A stretch of DNA of 54,844 nucleotides from Grimontia marina (GCF_900060185.1 NZ_FIZY01000036.1:1-54844), one strand, 5' to 3'; positions 35,454 to 44,299 are shown, counted from the stretch's first letter. Notes: generated by a model not told the origin, from the sequence alone. Made by a program: numbers and translations.

Positions 35454-36078
35454 TGTTTACCTCCAAATGACTACGCAGTTTTTGTAAACCCAATCTTAAT
35501 CGCGATTTTATGGTGCCTAGGGGCACATTAAGCTGATCTGCGAGTTCTTGGTGTGTCAGTTGTTTTAGATAGACGCCTCTTACTACCTGCTGTTGTAAAT
35601 CAGGGAGAAGGTCAATATAGGAAAGGAGCAGTGTCTGAATTTGCTCTTGCAGCGCTTCGTCTTCTTGGTCACCGACCTCTCCATCGATAAGCGGCCAAAT
35701 GTCTCCGCTCAAACAGTCCTCTCTGTTGCTTTTAACTTTTCTGAGCATGTCAAAGCTGACGTTGCGCATGATAGTGAAAACCCAGGTTGACGCTCCACCT
35801 TTTGAGCCATCGTAAAGGTGTGCTTTTCGCCAGACCAATATCATGGTCTCCTGAACCAATTCCATCGCTTGGCCGTCGGCTCGAAGATGACGTAGGCCAT
35901 AGGCACGAATTTTCGGTGCAAAGTGGCTGAAAAGACATGCAAACGCTTTGTCATCTCTGTTCTCTGCAACGCGTATAAGTAACTCCGCTAGGTGCTCAGG
36001 AGTAGGTGTAGACATAGATGACCGACTGTTTGAAGGTTTCTGGTTGCCTGAATTATAAGTGCTTTCGACCAGTTCCAT
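35446..36078 (-). CDS. rpoE: RpoE-like ECF sigma factor of the ChrR-controlled group
   Basis: A 210-aa sigma-70 family protein with regions 2 (LVQETMILVWRKAHLYDGSKGGASTWVFTIMRNVSFDMLRK) and 4 (LPDLQQQVVRGVYLKQLTHQELADQLNVPLGTIKSRLRLGLQKLR). Together with the overlapping chrR gene it forms the ECF11 type of pair known from Rhodobacter and vibrios, which controls genes against singlet oxygen. It is not the envelope-stress RpoE despite the shared name. The start at 36078 has AAGGA about 10 nt upstream. Confidence 0.92.
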   Translation of the reverse strand: MELVESTYNSGNQKPSNSRSSMSTPTPEHLAELLIRVAENRDDKAFACLFSHFAPKIRAYGLRHLRADGQAMELVQETMILVWRKAHLYDGSKGGASTWVFTIMRNVSFDMLRKVKSNREDCLSGDIWPLIDGEVGDQEDEALQEQIQTLLLSYIDLLPDLQQQVVRGVYLKQLTHQELADQLNVPLGTIKSRLRLGLQKLRSHLEVNND

Positions 36079-36110
36079 GATGATTGTGTCCTTTAAATGT
36101 CTTATCAGTC

Positions 36111-36138
36111 GAAACGAATTAGATTTGATTTCGGATCA
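36111..36138 (-). promoter_or_regulatory. Candidate RpoE-dependent promoter of rpoE-chrR
   Basis: On the minus strand TGATCC is followed after 16 bp by CGTTTC. TGATCC is the exact -35 element known for the RpoE-ChrR group; the -10 is a looser match. It lies 33-60 bp before the rpoE ATG, between the LON-domain gene and rpoE, so autoregulation is likely. Confidence 0.65.
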
Positions 36139-36146
36139 CTAATACA

Positions 36147-36698
36147 TCAAATTTTTTCTTCGCTAAGCAGTAGTGAAATAAATTGTTTGGCCTCTTGAAG
36201 GTCGTGTTGTGCGAGAAACCATTGACGTTGGTTGTTTGCGAGAGGAAGGATTTCCAACCAACGCTGGCAAACCCATAACATGTCGTCAAACCTGTGCTCG
36301 CTGTTGTACTGAGAGGCATGCTCGGGATGTGCTTCGAAGAGATTTTCAAGTGCTGTCCCGAGCTCGCCGGCACCTTCATTTTCATTCCAGTCAGGGAGTA
36401 CTTCGGTATCGCTAATCCAAAGTCCATCTTCTTCTTGTCCGATATTCGCGAGTTTGACACGTGATATACCACGGATAGTGACACCCAGCAGTCCGTCGGG
36501 CAGAGTTTCAAAATCAACAATCTTCACATGCGTACCGAAACGACAAATTGCATCACCGTCTTTCATTGCAAGCACGAATCCGCTGTCATTTGCCATCGAC
36601 TCCTTGACTAAGCGCACATAGCGTGGCTCAAAAATTCGTAGCTTCGTCACGCCGCCGGGAAGCAAGAAAAGTGGTAACGGGAAAAGACCTAACTGCAT
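36147..36698 (-). CDS. LON substrate-binding-domain protein (no protease domain)
   Basis: A 183-aa protein consisting of the N-terminal LON/PUA-like domain: MQLGLFPLPLFLLPGGVTKLRIFEPRYVRLVKESMANDSGFVLAM. It has no AAA or protease part. Many proteobacteria carry such stand-alone proteins of unknown role. The start at 36698 is preferred: GGAGG sits 5 nt before it, inside the four extra codons of the longer ORF. It lies just upstream of rpoE-chrR on the same strand, and the rpoE promoter follows 9 nt after its stop. Confidence 0.88.
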   Translation of the reverse strand: MQLGLFPLPLFLLPGGVTKLRIFEPRYVRLVKESMANDSGFVLAMKDGDAICRFGTHVKIVDFETLPDGLLGVTIRGISRVKLANIGQEEDGLWISDTEVLPDWNENEGAGELGTALENLFEAHPEHASQYNSEHRFDDMLWVCQRWLEILPLANNQRQWFLAQHDLQEAKQFISLLLSEEKI

Positions 36699-36760
36699 TG
36701 AAACCTCCATAAAATCACTTAGAAATTTACGTAGGTTCCAATCCGCGCGATCACCTTCGC

Positions 36761-38041
36761 CTATTCTTTGCTATCGAAAAAGTCAGCAAGACCGGTTTGA
36801 ATGGCATCAACCAATTGCTGCAGTTGCACACCGCTCATGTCATAGGGAGGCATGATGTAAACCAGTCGGCCGAACGGACGGATCCATACCCCTTTGTTAA
36901 TAAAGTGTTTTTGAATAATGTCGACATCGACTGGAGAGTGGGTTTCTACGACACCAATAGCGCCCAGCCAACGCACATCTTTGACATGCTGCATTTCAAG
37001 TAGAGGAGGTAGTATTTCAGCCAGCCTAGTCTCGATAGCATGCACTTTTTCCTGCCAAGGAGTGTCTTGGAGTAACTGAAGGCTGGCGTTGGCCACAGCA
37101 CTGGCGAGAGGATTACCCATGAACGTTGGGCCATGCATAAAGCAACCTGCTTCCCCGCCACACACAGTGTCTGCTACATGCTCAGAGGTGATGGTGGCTG
37201 CCATGGTCATATAGCCGCCCGTTAAAGCTTTACCCAAACAGAGAATGTCAGGTTCGATATCGGCGTGTTCGCAGGCGAAAAGCTTGCCTGTACGGCCAAA
37301 GCCAGTAGCGATTTCATCACAGATTAAAAGAATACCGAACTCGTCGCACAGTTCCCTGACGCGCTTGAGGAACGTTGGGTGATAAATTCGCATCCCACCC
37401 GCACCTTGAACGATAGGTTCAAGGATCACTGCTGCTATTTGCTTTGCATTGCTTTCTAACTTGGCTTTGAAATCGACAATATCATTTTCGTCCCACTCAT
37501 CGTGGAAACCGCATTGTGGGGAGTCTGCGAAAATATGTTCCGGCAAGAAGCCTTTGTAAAGCTTATGCATTGAGTTATCAGGGTCTGTCACTGACATGGC
37601 TGCAAAACTGTCGCCGTGATACCCGTGGCGAAGTGTCAAAAACTTCGCTCGGCTTTCCCCTTTTGAATGCCAATACTGCAGCGCCATTTTGAGTGCGACT
37701 TCCACAGAAATAGAGCCTGAATCACACAGAAATACTTTCTCTAGCGAAGGCGGTGTCATGGCTACCAGCTTTTTACACAATTCGATCGCTGGCTCGTGAG
37801 TGATGCCACCAAACATCACGTGAGACATGTTGGCGAGCTGAGAAGTAACAGCTTCATTCAATGCAGGATGATTGTAGCCGTGAATCGCCGCCCACCAAGA
37901 CGACATGCCGTCAATAAGCTCGGTGCCATCTTCCAGATAAATGTGAACGCCTTCCGCCCGGCTAACGGGATAACACGTCAACGGGTTAATGGTGGATGTA
38001 TAAGGGTGCCAAATGTGATTGCGGTCGAATGCGATATCCAT
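36761..38041 (-). CDS. bioA: Adenosylmethionine-8-amino-7-oxononanoate aminotransferase
   Basis: A 426-aa class-III pyridoxal-phosphate aminotransferase that makes 7,8-diaminopelargonate for biotin. BioA markers are NHIWHPYTSTINP, LIDGMSSWWAAIHGYNHP, LTLRHGYHGDSFAAMSVTDP, LLICDEIATGFGRTGKLFACEHA and the Lys loop LCLGKALTGGYMTMAAT. It is divergent from bioB and shares its operator. No strong SD is seen before the ATG. Confidence 0.97.
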   Translation of the reverse strand: MDIAFDRNHIWHPYTSTINPLTCYPVSRAEGVHIYLEDGTELIDGMSSWWAAIHGYNHPALNEAVTSQLANMSHVMFGGITHEPAIELCKKLVAMTPPSLEKVFLCDSGSISVEVALKMALQYWHSKGESRAKFLTLRHGYHGDSFAAMSVTDPDNSMHKLYKGFLPEHIFADSPQCGFHDEWDENDIVDFKAKLESNAKQIAAVILEPIVQGAGGMRIYHPTFLKRVRELCDEFGILLICDEIATGFGRTGKLFACEHADIEPDILCLGKALTGGYMTMAATITSEHVADTVCGGEAGCFMHGPTFMGNPLASAVANASLQLLQDTPWQEKVHAIETRLAEILPPLLEMQHVKDVRWLGAIGVVETHSPVDVDIIQKHFINKGVWIRPFGRLVYIMPPYDMSGVQLQQLVDAIQTGLADFFDSKE

Positions 38042-38059
38042 GCTTAAAAAGTATCCAGA

Positions 38060-38090
38060 TGTAAACCATAGAAAGTGTTTGCTGTTGACA
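38060..38090. promoter_or_regulatory. BirA operator between bioA and bioB
   Basis: TGTAAACC-N15-TGTTGACA (38060-38067 and 38083-38090) matches the biotin operator half-sites TTGTAAACC / GGTTTACAA at all 8 and 6 of 8 positions with the usual spacing. It sits between the divergent bioA and bioB and overlaps the bioB -35 element, so the biotin-bound BirA can block both directions. Confidence 0.8.
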
Positions 38091-38112
38091 TTGTAAAGGG
38101 CGACCTTAGACT
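38085..38112 (+). promoter_or_regulatory. bioBFCD promoter
   Basis: TTGACA (38085-38090), 16 bp, then TAGACT (38107-38112) forms a near-consensus sigma-70 promoter. The -35 is part of the BirA right half-site. The GTG of bioB is 38 bp downstream. Confidence 0.7.
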
Positions 38113-38149
38113 GGACAAGTTATCGTTTAATCAATTTGAGGAAAGACAG

Positions 38150-39202
38150 GTGGACGTTCGCCATAATTGGACTGTCGAGGAAGTGCAGGCCCTTTTTGAA
38201 AAACCTTTTATGGATCTGATGTTTGAAGCGCAGCAGATTCACCGACAGTACCAGCCCGCTAACCAAGTGCAAGTCAGCACACTGCTTTCCATTAAGACTG
38301 GTGCGTGTCCTGAAGACTGTAAGTACTGCCCCCAGAGCGCACATTACCGGACAGACGTTGAGAAAGAGCGTTTGTTGGAGGTAGAGCGTGTTCTGGATGC
38401 AGCGCAAAAAGCGAAGAACTCAGGAGCGACGCGATTCTGCATGGGTGCAGCGTGGAAAAACCCTAAAGAGCGTGACATGCCTTATCTGAAAGACATGATC
38501 AAAGGTGTGAAGGGTATGGGCCTTGAAACCTGTATGACACTTGGCATGTTGAGTTCGGACCAAGCGAATGAACTTGCGGGTGCGGGTTTAGATTACTACA
38601 ACCACAACTTGGATACCTCGCGCGAGCACTACAGCAACATTATTACTACCCGTACATTCCAGGATCGTCTGGACACGTTATCTCATGTTCGCGGGGCGGG
38701 CATGAAGGTATGTTCCGGCGGTATCATCGGCCTTGGCGAGAGCAAACAAGACCGCGCTGGTCTGCTTGTCGAGCTGGCGAACCTTCCACATCACCCAGAA
38801 AGTGTGCCAATTAACATGCTTGTTAAGGTCAAAGGCACGCCAATGGAAAGTGTCGACGACGTTGAGCCTTTTGACTTCGTTCGTATTATCGCTGTAGCAC
38901 GCATTATGATGCCGAAGTCTGCTGTTCGTCTCTCTGCAGGTCGCGAAAACATGAATGAACAGATGCAAGCCATGTGTTTTATGGCGGGTGCGAACTCGAT
39001 TTTCTATGGATGTAAGCTACTCACCACGCCAAACCCAGATGAAGACTCAGATATGATGCTCTTTAAGAAGCTGGGCATTAACAGCGAGCAGGCCGTTCAA
39101 AAGCCAGATCAGGTTCAGGAAGAAACGCTGTTGACTCAAGTGGCTGAACGCGTAGCTTCTCGTCCTGGCAAAGACGACCTCTTCTACGAAGCGAACGTTT
39201 AG
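38150..39202 (+). CDS. bioB: Biotin synthase
   Basis: A 350-aa radical SAM enzyme inserting sulfur into dethiobiotin. The [4Fe-4S] motif is [13 protein letters not shown]; the second cluster ligands are in MGAAW, CMTLG and RLSAGRENM. The start is GTG at 38150, chosen because GAGGAAAG lies about 6-8 nt upstream and the sequence from VDVRHNWT aligns with other vibrio BioB starts; an ATG further upstream lies inside the promoter region. First gene of bioBFCD. Confidence 0.96.
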   Translation: MDVRHNWTVEEVQALFEKPFMDLMFEAQQIHRQYQPANQVQVSTLLSIKTGACPEDCKYCPQSAHYRTDVEKERLLEVERVLDAAQKAKNSGATRFCMGAAWKNPKERDMPYLKDMIKGVKGMGLETCMTLGMLSSDQANELAGAGLDYYNHNLDTSREHYSNIITTRTFQDRLDTLSHVRGAGMKVCSGGIIGLGESKQDRAGLLVELANLPHHPESVPINMLVKVKGTPMESVDDVEPFDFVRIIAVARIMMPKSAVRLSAGRENMNEQMQAMCFMAGANSIFYGCKLLTTPNPDEDSDMMLFKKLGINSEQAVQKPDQVQEETLLTQVAERVASRPGKDDLFYEANV

Positions 39203-39217
39203 GAGTGCGCTTCGATA

Positions 39218-40384
39218 ATGCGTGAACAGTGCCAGCTGCAAAGCCGTATCGAGCAGAGGCTCGAAGCGCGGCGGCAACAACGCCTTCACCGTCAGGTGGC
39301 TGCATTCAGCCACCGAAACGGACTGATAACGGACAGCGACAATCGCCAGTTCGCGAACTTCTCGGGTAACGATTACCTTGGCCTCGCCCAGGACGCATCC
39401 CTTATCAAAGCATGGCAAGAAGGACTTTCCCTTTATGGCGCGGGAAGCACAGCTTCGCCATTGGTAACCGGCTTCTCTAAAGCTCACCAGTTCTTGGAAG
39501 ACAAGCTTTGCAATTGGCTTGGCTTTGATCGGGCAATATTATTTAACAGTGGTTTCTCTGCCAATCAGGCGGTGATTTTCTCTTTGCTAGAAAAGGGAGA
39601 TTTACTGCTTCAAGACAAGCTTAATCATGCCTCTTTAATGGAAGCAGGGATGCTGTCTGAAGCCACTATGAAACGCTTTCCCCATAATGATGTGATTAAA
39701 CTTGGCGTGCTTCTCCAGAAAGCGGGGACTCCAATGCTGACAGTCACAGAGGGCGTATTCAGTATGGATGGTGACCTGTCACCACTGGCTGATGTGAAAG
39801 CACAATGTGACGCTCACGGTTCATGGCTGATGGTGGACGATGCCCATGGGTGTGGGATTCTTGGCGAAGATGGTCGGGGTAGTAGTAATCATACAGGTAT
39901 TAAACCTGACATCCTTATCGTGACCTTCGGTAAAGCCTTCGGGATGATGGGCGCGGCGGCACTTTGCAGCGAGAGTGTCCATGATTATTTGACACAATTT
40001 GCCCGTCACTACGTCTATTCAACCGCGATGCCGCCTGCTCAGGCACATGCTTTATCACATGCTGTGGATATCATCAGCACACAATCCTGGCGTCGAGAAA
40101 AACTCGCATCGCTCTCTGAGCTCTTCCATTCTTTGTTAGCCGACGCCTCAGAAGTCATTCCTACGATAACGCCAATCAAACCCGTTGTACTAGGCGATGT
40201 AGAACGTATGCAAGTGGCAGCAACATCGCTTAAAGCATCTGGTTTTTGGACGGGGGCGATTCGTCCACCGACAGTACCAGCCAATTCCTCCCGCCTTCGA
40301 ATCACGTTGTCAGTCAATCAAAGTGAATCGCAGGTGAAAGAGTTAGCAGCGACGCTGAGTCAGATTTTGCAGGAGGTATCATGA
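39218..40384 (+). CDS. bioF: 8-amino-7-oxononanoate synthase
   Basis: A 388-aa PLP enzyme condensing pimeloyl-ACP/CoA with alanine. Markers are FSGNDYLGLAQD, GAGSTASPLVTGFSKAH, LFNSGFSANQAVIF, LMVDDAHGCGILGEDGRG and the Lys loop IVTFGKAFGMMGAA. It follows bioB by 15 nt and overlaps bioC by 4 bp. Confidence 0.96.
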   Translation: MREQCQLQSRIEQRLEARRQQRLHRQVAAFSHRNGLITDSDNRQFANFSGNDYLGLAQDASLIKAWQEGLSLYGAGSTASPLVTGFSKAHQFLEDKLCNWLGFDRAILFNSGFSANQAVIFSLLEKGDLLLQDKLNHASLMEAGMLSEATMKRFPHNDVIKLGVLLQKAGTPMLTVTEGVFSMDGDLSPLADVKAQCDAHGSWLMVDDAHGCGILGEDGRGSSNHTGIKPDILIVTFGKAFGMMGAAALCSESVHDYLTQFARHYVYSTAMPPAQAHALSHAVDIISTQSWRREKLASLSELFHSLLADASEVIPTITPIKPVVLGDVERMQVAATSLKASGFWTGAIRPPTVPANSSRLRITLSVNQSESQVKELAATLSQILQEVS

Positions 40385-41196
40385 GCCAGGCTGTCGATTT
40401 TCAGCAGGATGCCCTTGCGATGTTGGATGAGGAAAAGAAAGCCATTAAAGACGCCTTCAGTAGGGCAGCGAAGACCTATGACAGCTGCGCTGCGTTTCAG
40501 CGTCGGGTCGGTCACCTACTGATGGAAATGAACACGGACTGGCAAGGTAAAACAGTACTCGATTTGGGATGTGGCACAGGTTATTTCACCGAACAGATGC
40601 TCACATTGGGCGCTGACATGGTCGCGCTTGACCTTTCTGACAAGATGCTCGAACAAGCAAGGGTTCGTTGTGGCGATAGCGCGAACTATATTTCAGCGGA
40701 CGCTGAGTCATTGCCATTGGCAGACAACAGCATTGATGTAGCGTTTAGTTCACTGGCATTACAATGGTGTCATGACCTCTCGGTGCCACTAAGTGAGTTG
40801 AAAAGGGTGGTGAAACCAGGGGGTAAGATCCTCTTCACTACTTTGCTTGAAGGTTCGCTTGAAGAATTGAAACAGGCTTGGCGAAAAGTTAATGGGCAGT
40901 CTCACGTTAATACCTTTTTATCGCACAAGCAGGTAAACATTGCGCTCGCTCAAGCTCACTGCAACCACTACCACATAGAATGTAAGCCGATTACGGAGTA
41001 TTACCCCTCGGCGTTGGCACTGATGAAAGACCTTAAAGGGATTGGTGCTACGCACTTACAAGAGGGAAGAAGTGCGGGATTAGTTGGTAGACGTGCCTTT
41101 ATCGAATTGGAAAGCGCCTATGATGCTTTTCGAAATGAAGATGGCACTGTCCCCGCTACGTATCAGGTTTGCTTTGGAGCTATAAGTAATGAATAA
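40381..41196 (+). CDS. bioC: Malonyl-ACP O-methyltransferase BioC
   Basis: A 271-aa SAM-dependent methyltransferase that starts pimelate synthesis by methylating malonyl-ACP. Motif I is VLDLGCGTGYFTE, motif II is ALDLSDKMLEQAR, then SLALQWCHDLSVPLSELKRVVKPGG. The N-terminal IKDAFSRAAKTYDSCAAFQRRVG is typical of BioC. GGAGG precedes the ATG, which overlaps bioF. It overlaps bioD by 8 bp. No bioH is present in the window. Confidence 0.95.
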   Translation: MSQAVDFQQDALAMLDEEKKAIKDAFSRAAKTYDSCAAFQRRVGHLLMEMNTDWQGKTVLDLGCGTGYFTEQMLTLGADMVALDLSDKMLEQARVRCGDSANYISADAESLPLADNSIDVAFSSLALQWCHDLSVPLSELKRVVKPGGKILFTTLLEGSLEELKQAWRKVNGQSHVNTFLSHKQVNIALAQAHCNHYHIECKPITEYYPSALALMKDLKGIGATHLQEGRSAGLVGRRAFIELESAYDAFRNEDGTVPATYQVCFGAISNE

Positions 41197-41869
41197 AAGC
41201 TTTTTCGTCACAGGTACGGATACTGAAGTTGGAAAAACCGTCGCATCAATGGCGGTGATGCAGGCCGTCTCCAAGGCTGGCTATAGTGTGGCTGGTTACA
41301 AGCCTGTGGCTGCAGGCAGTAAGGAAACAGAACAAGGTCCAATGAACTCTGACGCCATTCGTCTGCGCGAATGTACGACAGTAGAAGTTAGCTACGCGGA
41401 TGTGAATCCGTGTCTTTTGCATGCGGCTTGTTCACCGCATATTGCTGCTGAATTGGAAAATGAAACTGTAGACTTCAATCAGTTATCAGAGGGCTTGAAA
41501 CGCCTTCAGTCACGTTCAGACTTCACCTTGGTTGAGGGGGCAGGTGGTTGGAGAGTCCCGGTCACCTATGACACAACACTTGCTGACTGGGTTGTAGGTG
41601 AGAAACTTCCGGTGATTTTGGTCGTGGGCATCAAGCTGGGATGTTTGAATCATGCTTATCTGACCGCAGAAGCGATTCGTCGTGATGGTATTGAAATCGT
41701 GGGTTGGGTAGCGAATCGTGTGAATCCGGGTACAGAGCATTATTGCGATATCGTGAAAACGCTGGAACACCACTTGAAGGTGCCCAAGCTTGGTGAGATC
41801 CCTTATATGCCATCTATTAAATCACGTGATTTAAGTGGATACATCGACATTGCGCCACTGGGTTTGTAA
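41189..41869 (+). CDS. bioD: Dethiobiotin synthetase
   Basis: A 226-aa ATP-dependent carboxylase closing the ureido ring. The P-loop is GTDTEVGKTVAS, followed by YKPVAAGS, VEGAGGWRVPV and LGCLNHAYLTAEAIRRDG. Last gene of bioBFCD, with a strong terminator 20 nt downstream. Confidence 0.96.
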   Translation: MNKSFFVTGTDTEVGKTVASMAVMQAVSKAGYSVAGYKPVAAGSKETEQGPMNSDAIRLRECTTVEVSYADVNPCLLHAACSPHIAAELENETVDFNQLSEGLKRLQSRSDFTLVEGAGGWRVPVTYDTTLADWVVGEKLPVILVVGIKLGCLNHAYLTAEAIRRDGIEIVGWVANRVNPGTEHYCDIVKTLEHHLKVPKLGEIPYMPSIKSRDLSGYIDIAPLGL

Positions 41870-41887
41870 GTACCTTGTAGAGAAAAG

Positions 41888-41915
41888 AAAAGCCAGCTAG
41901 ATAGCTGGCTTTTTT
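41888..41915 (+). terminator. Rho-independent terminator of bioBFCD
   Basis: AAAGCCAGCTA and TAGCTGGCTTT are perfect arms with a 2-nt loop and a T6 run. It probably also serves the convergent small gene at 41933. Confidence 0.92.
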
Positions 41916-41932
41916 GGAACTTGTTTTGGAGC

Positions 41933-42112
41933 TCATTTGCTGTCTTCTGGCAGCAAGCCCATCAGCGATTGCTGAACATCGGACACTTCTTTTAGCTTTT
42001 GGTTTTCGTCGTCGGCAAGCCCTAACTCGGCACAAGCTTCATCGAAGCTCATACCCAAGTGACAGCAAAGGATATCGATCGCCATACGATAGTTTTCTTT
42101 GTCAGCCATCAT
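41933..42112 (-). CDS. Small acidic hypothetical protein, 59 aa
   Basis: An ORF of 59 codons: MMADKENYRMAIDILCCHLG, then MSFDEACAELGLADDENQKLK and QQSLMGLLPEDSK. AAGGAG lies 5 nt before the first ATG and 8 nt before the second, so either may start it. The sequence is helical and acidic with three Cys (CC pair and one more) and no membrane segment. It converges with bioD and shares its terminator. I do not recognise a family, but the RBS and composition make it a real gene. Confidence 0.75.
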   Translation of the reverse strand: MMADKENYRMAIDILCCHLGMSFDEACAELGLADDENQKLKEVSDVQQSLMGLLPEDSK

Positions 42113-42479
42113 TCTCTCTCCTTAGAATCGCGTCCCTGCTGGGCCACAATGTGTGCCTTTTAGCATTTCATCCTTGTGCGTAAGTTATTCCTCTATGGCG
42201 ACAAATACAACTCGACAAAAGTCTAATACCCTAGTCGAACATCCCTGAACCATAGCCTGTTTACGCACGACTTAAAAAATAGCATGTGGCGTATGTTTGC
42301 AATGACTTGCGTTTTAAACTGTGCTCCTTCGCAAATAATGTGTTTTGGGAATGTTAATCGAGCACACAGTGCACTGAGTTGGCTCATTCAGGCAGACTGT
42401 TTGTATTCAGTTGCATTCTTGCCAATGAGTATTTCGAAGGTAAGCTGGTAGATACAAGGACGAAGGGGCAGTTGACAGC
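42113..42479. other. Intergenic region, no feature recognised
   Basis: About 370 bp between the small acidic gene and the 175-aa gene. I see no ORF with an RBS, no repeat and no hairpin of note. Promoters for the two divergent genes must lie here. Confidence 0.35.
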
Positions 42480-43007
42480 ATGTCGTTGTTTTCTAGAAAC
42501 ATATTCAAGGAAAAAAAGCCAAGGGTGTATCTTGACTCGATTTTTGTCGTACCTAGAGAAAGCCTTATATCCATAGATGAGTGGGGAATGTTTTGGAAAA
42601 CAGAAAATTTTGAAAGCTCCATTCGTAAAGAGCTGGAAGAGATTTTCAATTTACCTCACGTATCGTCAGCTGAGAATGTGAGTGGTAATGACCTTGGTTT
42701 ACAAGTGGCCGTCGTTAGCTATAGAGGTGGTGAGTTTTTAGACTTTACGATGCCTTCTGCTCACGTTCCCATTTTCTGGAGACCTAAAATCGAGGTTCAT
42801 TCTAGGCTGTATTTTCTGAAAGACTACAAGACCTTTAAAACCTTCAAAGTTGTGGAAAGATATTCCTGGTCTGACTTTACTCGACGCACATTAACCATTA
42901 ATGGCCTTCTACTGAGGTATAAGCCCCTGTATAACAACAAGGATATAGAAAGTTTACTTGTGAAAGCGTGTTTTGAGCTAGTCGGAAAAATGAAATCATC
43001 TCTATGA
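42480..43007 (+). CDS. Hypothetical protein, 175 aa
   Basis: A soluble protein rich in aromatic and charged residues (VYLDSIFVVPRESLISIDEWGMFWKTENFESSIRKELEEIFNLPHV, PIFWRPKIEVHSRLYFLKDYK). No signal peptide, membrane helix or catalytic motif is seen. GAAGGGG lies about 11 nt before the ATG. Base composition is more AT-rich than its neighbours, so recent acquisition is possible. I do not recognise it. It stands alone between the small acidic gene and htpX. Confidence 0.6.
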   Translation: MSLFSRNIFKEKKPRVYLDSIFVVPRESLISIDEWGMFWKTENFESSIRKELEEIFNLPHVSSAENVSGNDLGLQVAVVSYRGGEFLDFTMPSAHVPIFWRPKIEVHSRLYFLKDYKTFKTFKVVERYSWSDFTRRTLTINGLLLRYKPLYNNKDIESLLVKACFELVGKMKSSL

Positions 43008-43164
43008 TACGATAAAGAAATCATAGCTACTCCAAAGCACATGACGTAGATGAATAATTTGGCTTCCTGATGGCGCGCGAGTGAATGGTTTTTCTTTTGA
43101 CTCCATGACCAAAAGAACAAAAACAATAAATTTTTGTGATTTATGTTTTAAATTGTTACACAGG

Positions 43165-43193
43165 CTTGTTTTTCCGTATTTCGACCCTACTAT
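43165..43193 (+). promoter_or_regulatory. htpX promoter, possibly sigma-32 dependent
   Basis: CTTGTTT-N13-CCCTACTAT (43165-43193) resembles the heat-shock pattern CTTGAAA-N13-CCCCATNT. The same bases can also be read as TTGTTT-N16-TACTAT for sigma-70. E. coli htpX is heat-inducible, which makes the sigma-32 reading attractive. Confidence 0.5.
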
Positions 43194-43200
43194 TCGAGGA

Positions 43201-43259
43201 GTATCCCCAAGCTAGCTGAGGCTACTATAACCAGTGTCTTGAGCTAGGTTGAGGAATAC
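43201..43259 (+). promoter_or_regulatory. Long leader hairpin upstream of htpX
   Basis: The segment 43201-43220 (GTATCCCCAAGCTAGCTGAG) pairs with 43238-43259 (CTTGAG..AATAC) over about 17 bp with small bulges and a 17-nt loop. It begins right after the putative promoter, so it would fold at the start of the mRNA, 30 nt before the ATG. An RNA thermometer or stability element is conceivable; the RBS itself lies outside the stem. Confidence 0.5.
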
Positions 43260-43288
43260 GCTTTCATGATTCGGAGATTATTGACGCA

Positions 43289-44170
43289 ATGAAACGCATC
43301 GCATTATTTCTGATGACAAACTTAGCTGTACTGTTTGTCTTCAGCATCGTATTAAACATCGTATATGCAGTTACCGGCATGCAGCCAGGCAGCCTGTCTG
43401 GCCTGTTAGTGATGGCAGCACTGTTCGGTTTTGGTGGTTCCCTGATTTCGTTGATGATGTCGAAATCAATGGCACTGCGCTCAGTGGGCGGGCAGGTTAT
43501 CGAACATCCCCGCAATGAGACTGAGCACTGGCTGATGAGCACAGTGAGCCGTCAGGCGCAGCAGGCCGGCATCGGTATGCCAACGGTTGCGATTTACTAC
43601 TCGGACGACATCAACGCTTTTGCAACCGGTGCGAAGCGTGATGACTCGCTGGTCGCGGTCTCGAGCGGGCTATTGGAAAACATGACCCGTGATGAAGCAG
43701 AAGCGGTATTGGCGCATGAAGTCAGCCATATTGCTAATGGTGACATGGTGACCATGACCCTGATGCAAGGTGTCGTGAACACCTTCGTTATCTTTATTTC
43801 CCGCCTTATTGCTGGCGCCATTAGTGGTGTGAACAACAGCGATGAAGAGGGTGAAGGTGGCGGCAGCTTTATCACTTACTTTATCGTATCTTCTATTCTG
43901 GAAATCTTGTTTGGCCTGCTGGCAAGCATCCTGACCATGTGGTTCAGTCGTCACCGCGAATTCAAAGCCGATGCAGGCTCTGCCAAGTTGGTAGGTAAAG
44001 AGAAGATGATTGCAGCGCTGGAGCGCCTGAAAGTGAGCCATGAAAGCCGCCTTGAAGGTTCAATGATGGCTTTTGGCATCAATGGCAAGAAGTCACTGAG
44101 TGAATTGTTCATGACTCACCCTCCGCTTGATAAGCGCATAGCATCACTGCGTGCGGGCGAGCATCTGTAA
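43289..44170 (+). CDS. htpX: Membrane zinc metalloprotease HtpX
   Basis: A 293-aa M48 protease. Two N-terminal helices are followed by the active site HEVSH at 143-147 and the third ligand in [14 protein letters not shown]; two more hydrophobic segments lie between ([34 protein letters not shown]). It degrades damaged inner-membrane proteins together with FtsH in E. coli. It is preceded by a heat-shock-like promoter and a leader hairpin. Confidence 0.96.
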   Translation: MKRIALFLMTNLAVLFVFSIVLNIVYAVTGMQPGSLSGLLVMAALFGFGGSLISLMMSKSMALRSVGGQVIEHPRNETEHWLMSTVSRQAQQAGIGMPTVAIYYSDDINAFATGAKRDDSLVAVSSGLLENMTRDEAEAVLAHEVSHIANGDMVTMTLMQGVVNTFVIFISRLIAGAISGVNNSDEEGEGGGSFITYFIVSSILEILFGLLASILTMWFSRHREFKADAGSAKLVGKEKMIAALERLKVSHESRLEGSMMAFGINGKKSLSELFMTHPPLDKRIASLRAGEHL

Positions 44171-44194
44171 CAGGTATTCGTCCTGACTATGATA

Positions 44195-44228
44195 AAAACG
44201 CCCCCTTAATTTAAGGGGGCGTTTTTTT
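44195..44228 (+). terminator. Rho-independent terminator of htpX
   Basis: AAACGCCCCCTTA and TAAGGGGGCGTTT form a 13-bp stem with a T-run, 25 nt after the htpX stop. Confidence 0.93.
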
Positions 44229-44299
44229 ATCCCCCTCATTTTCTGTTAGAAAGATAATCATCAGCTAGATTTCAAGAAAACGCAGAAGGATAGAGGAAG

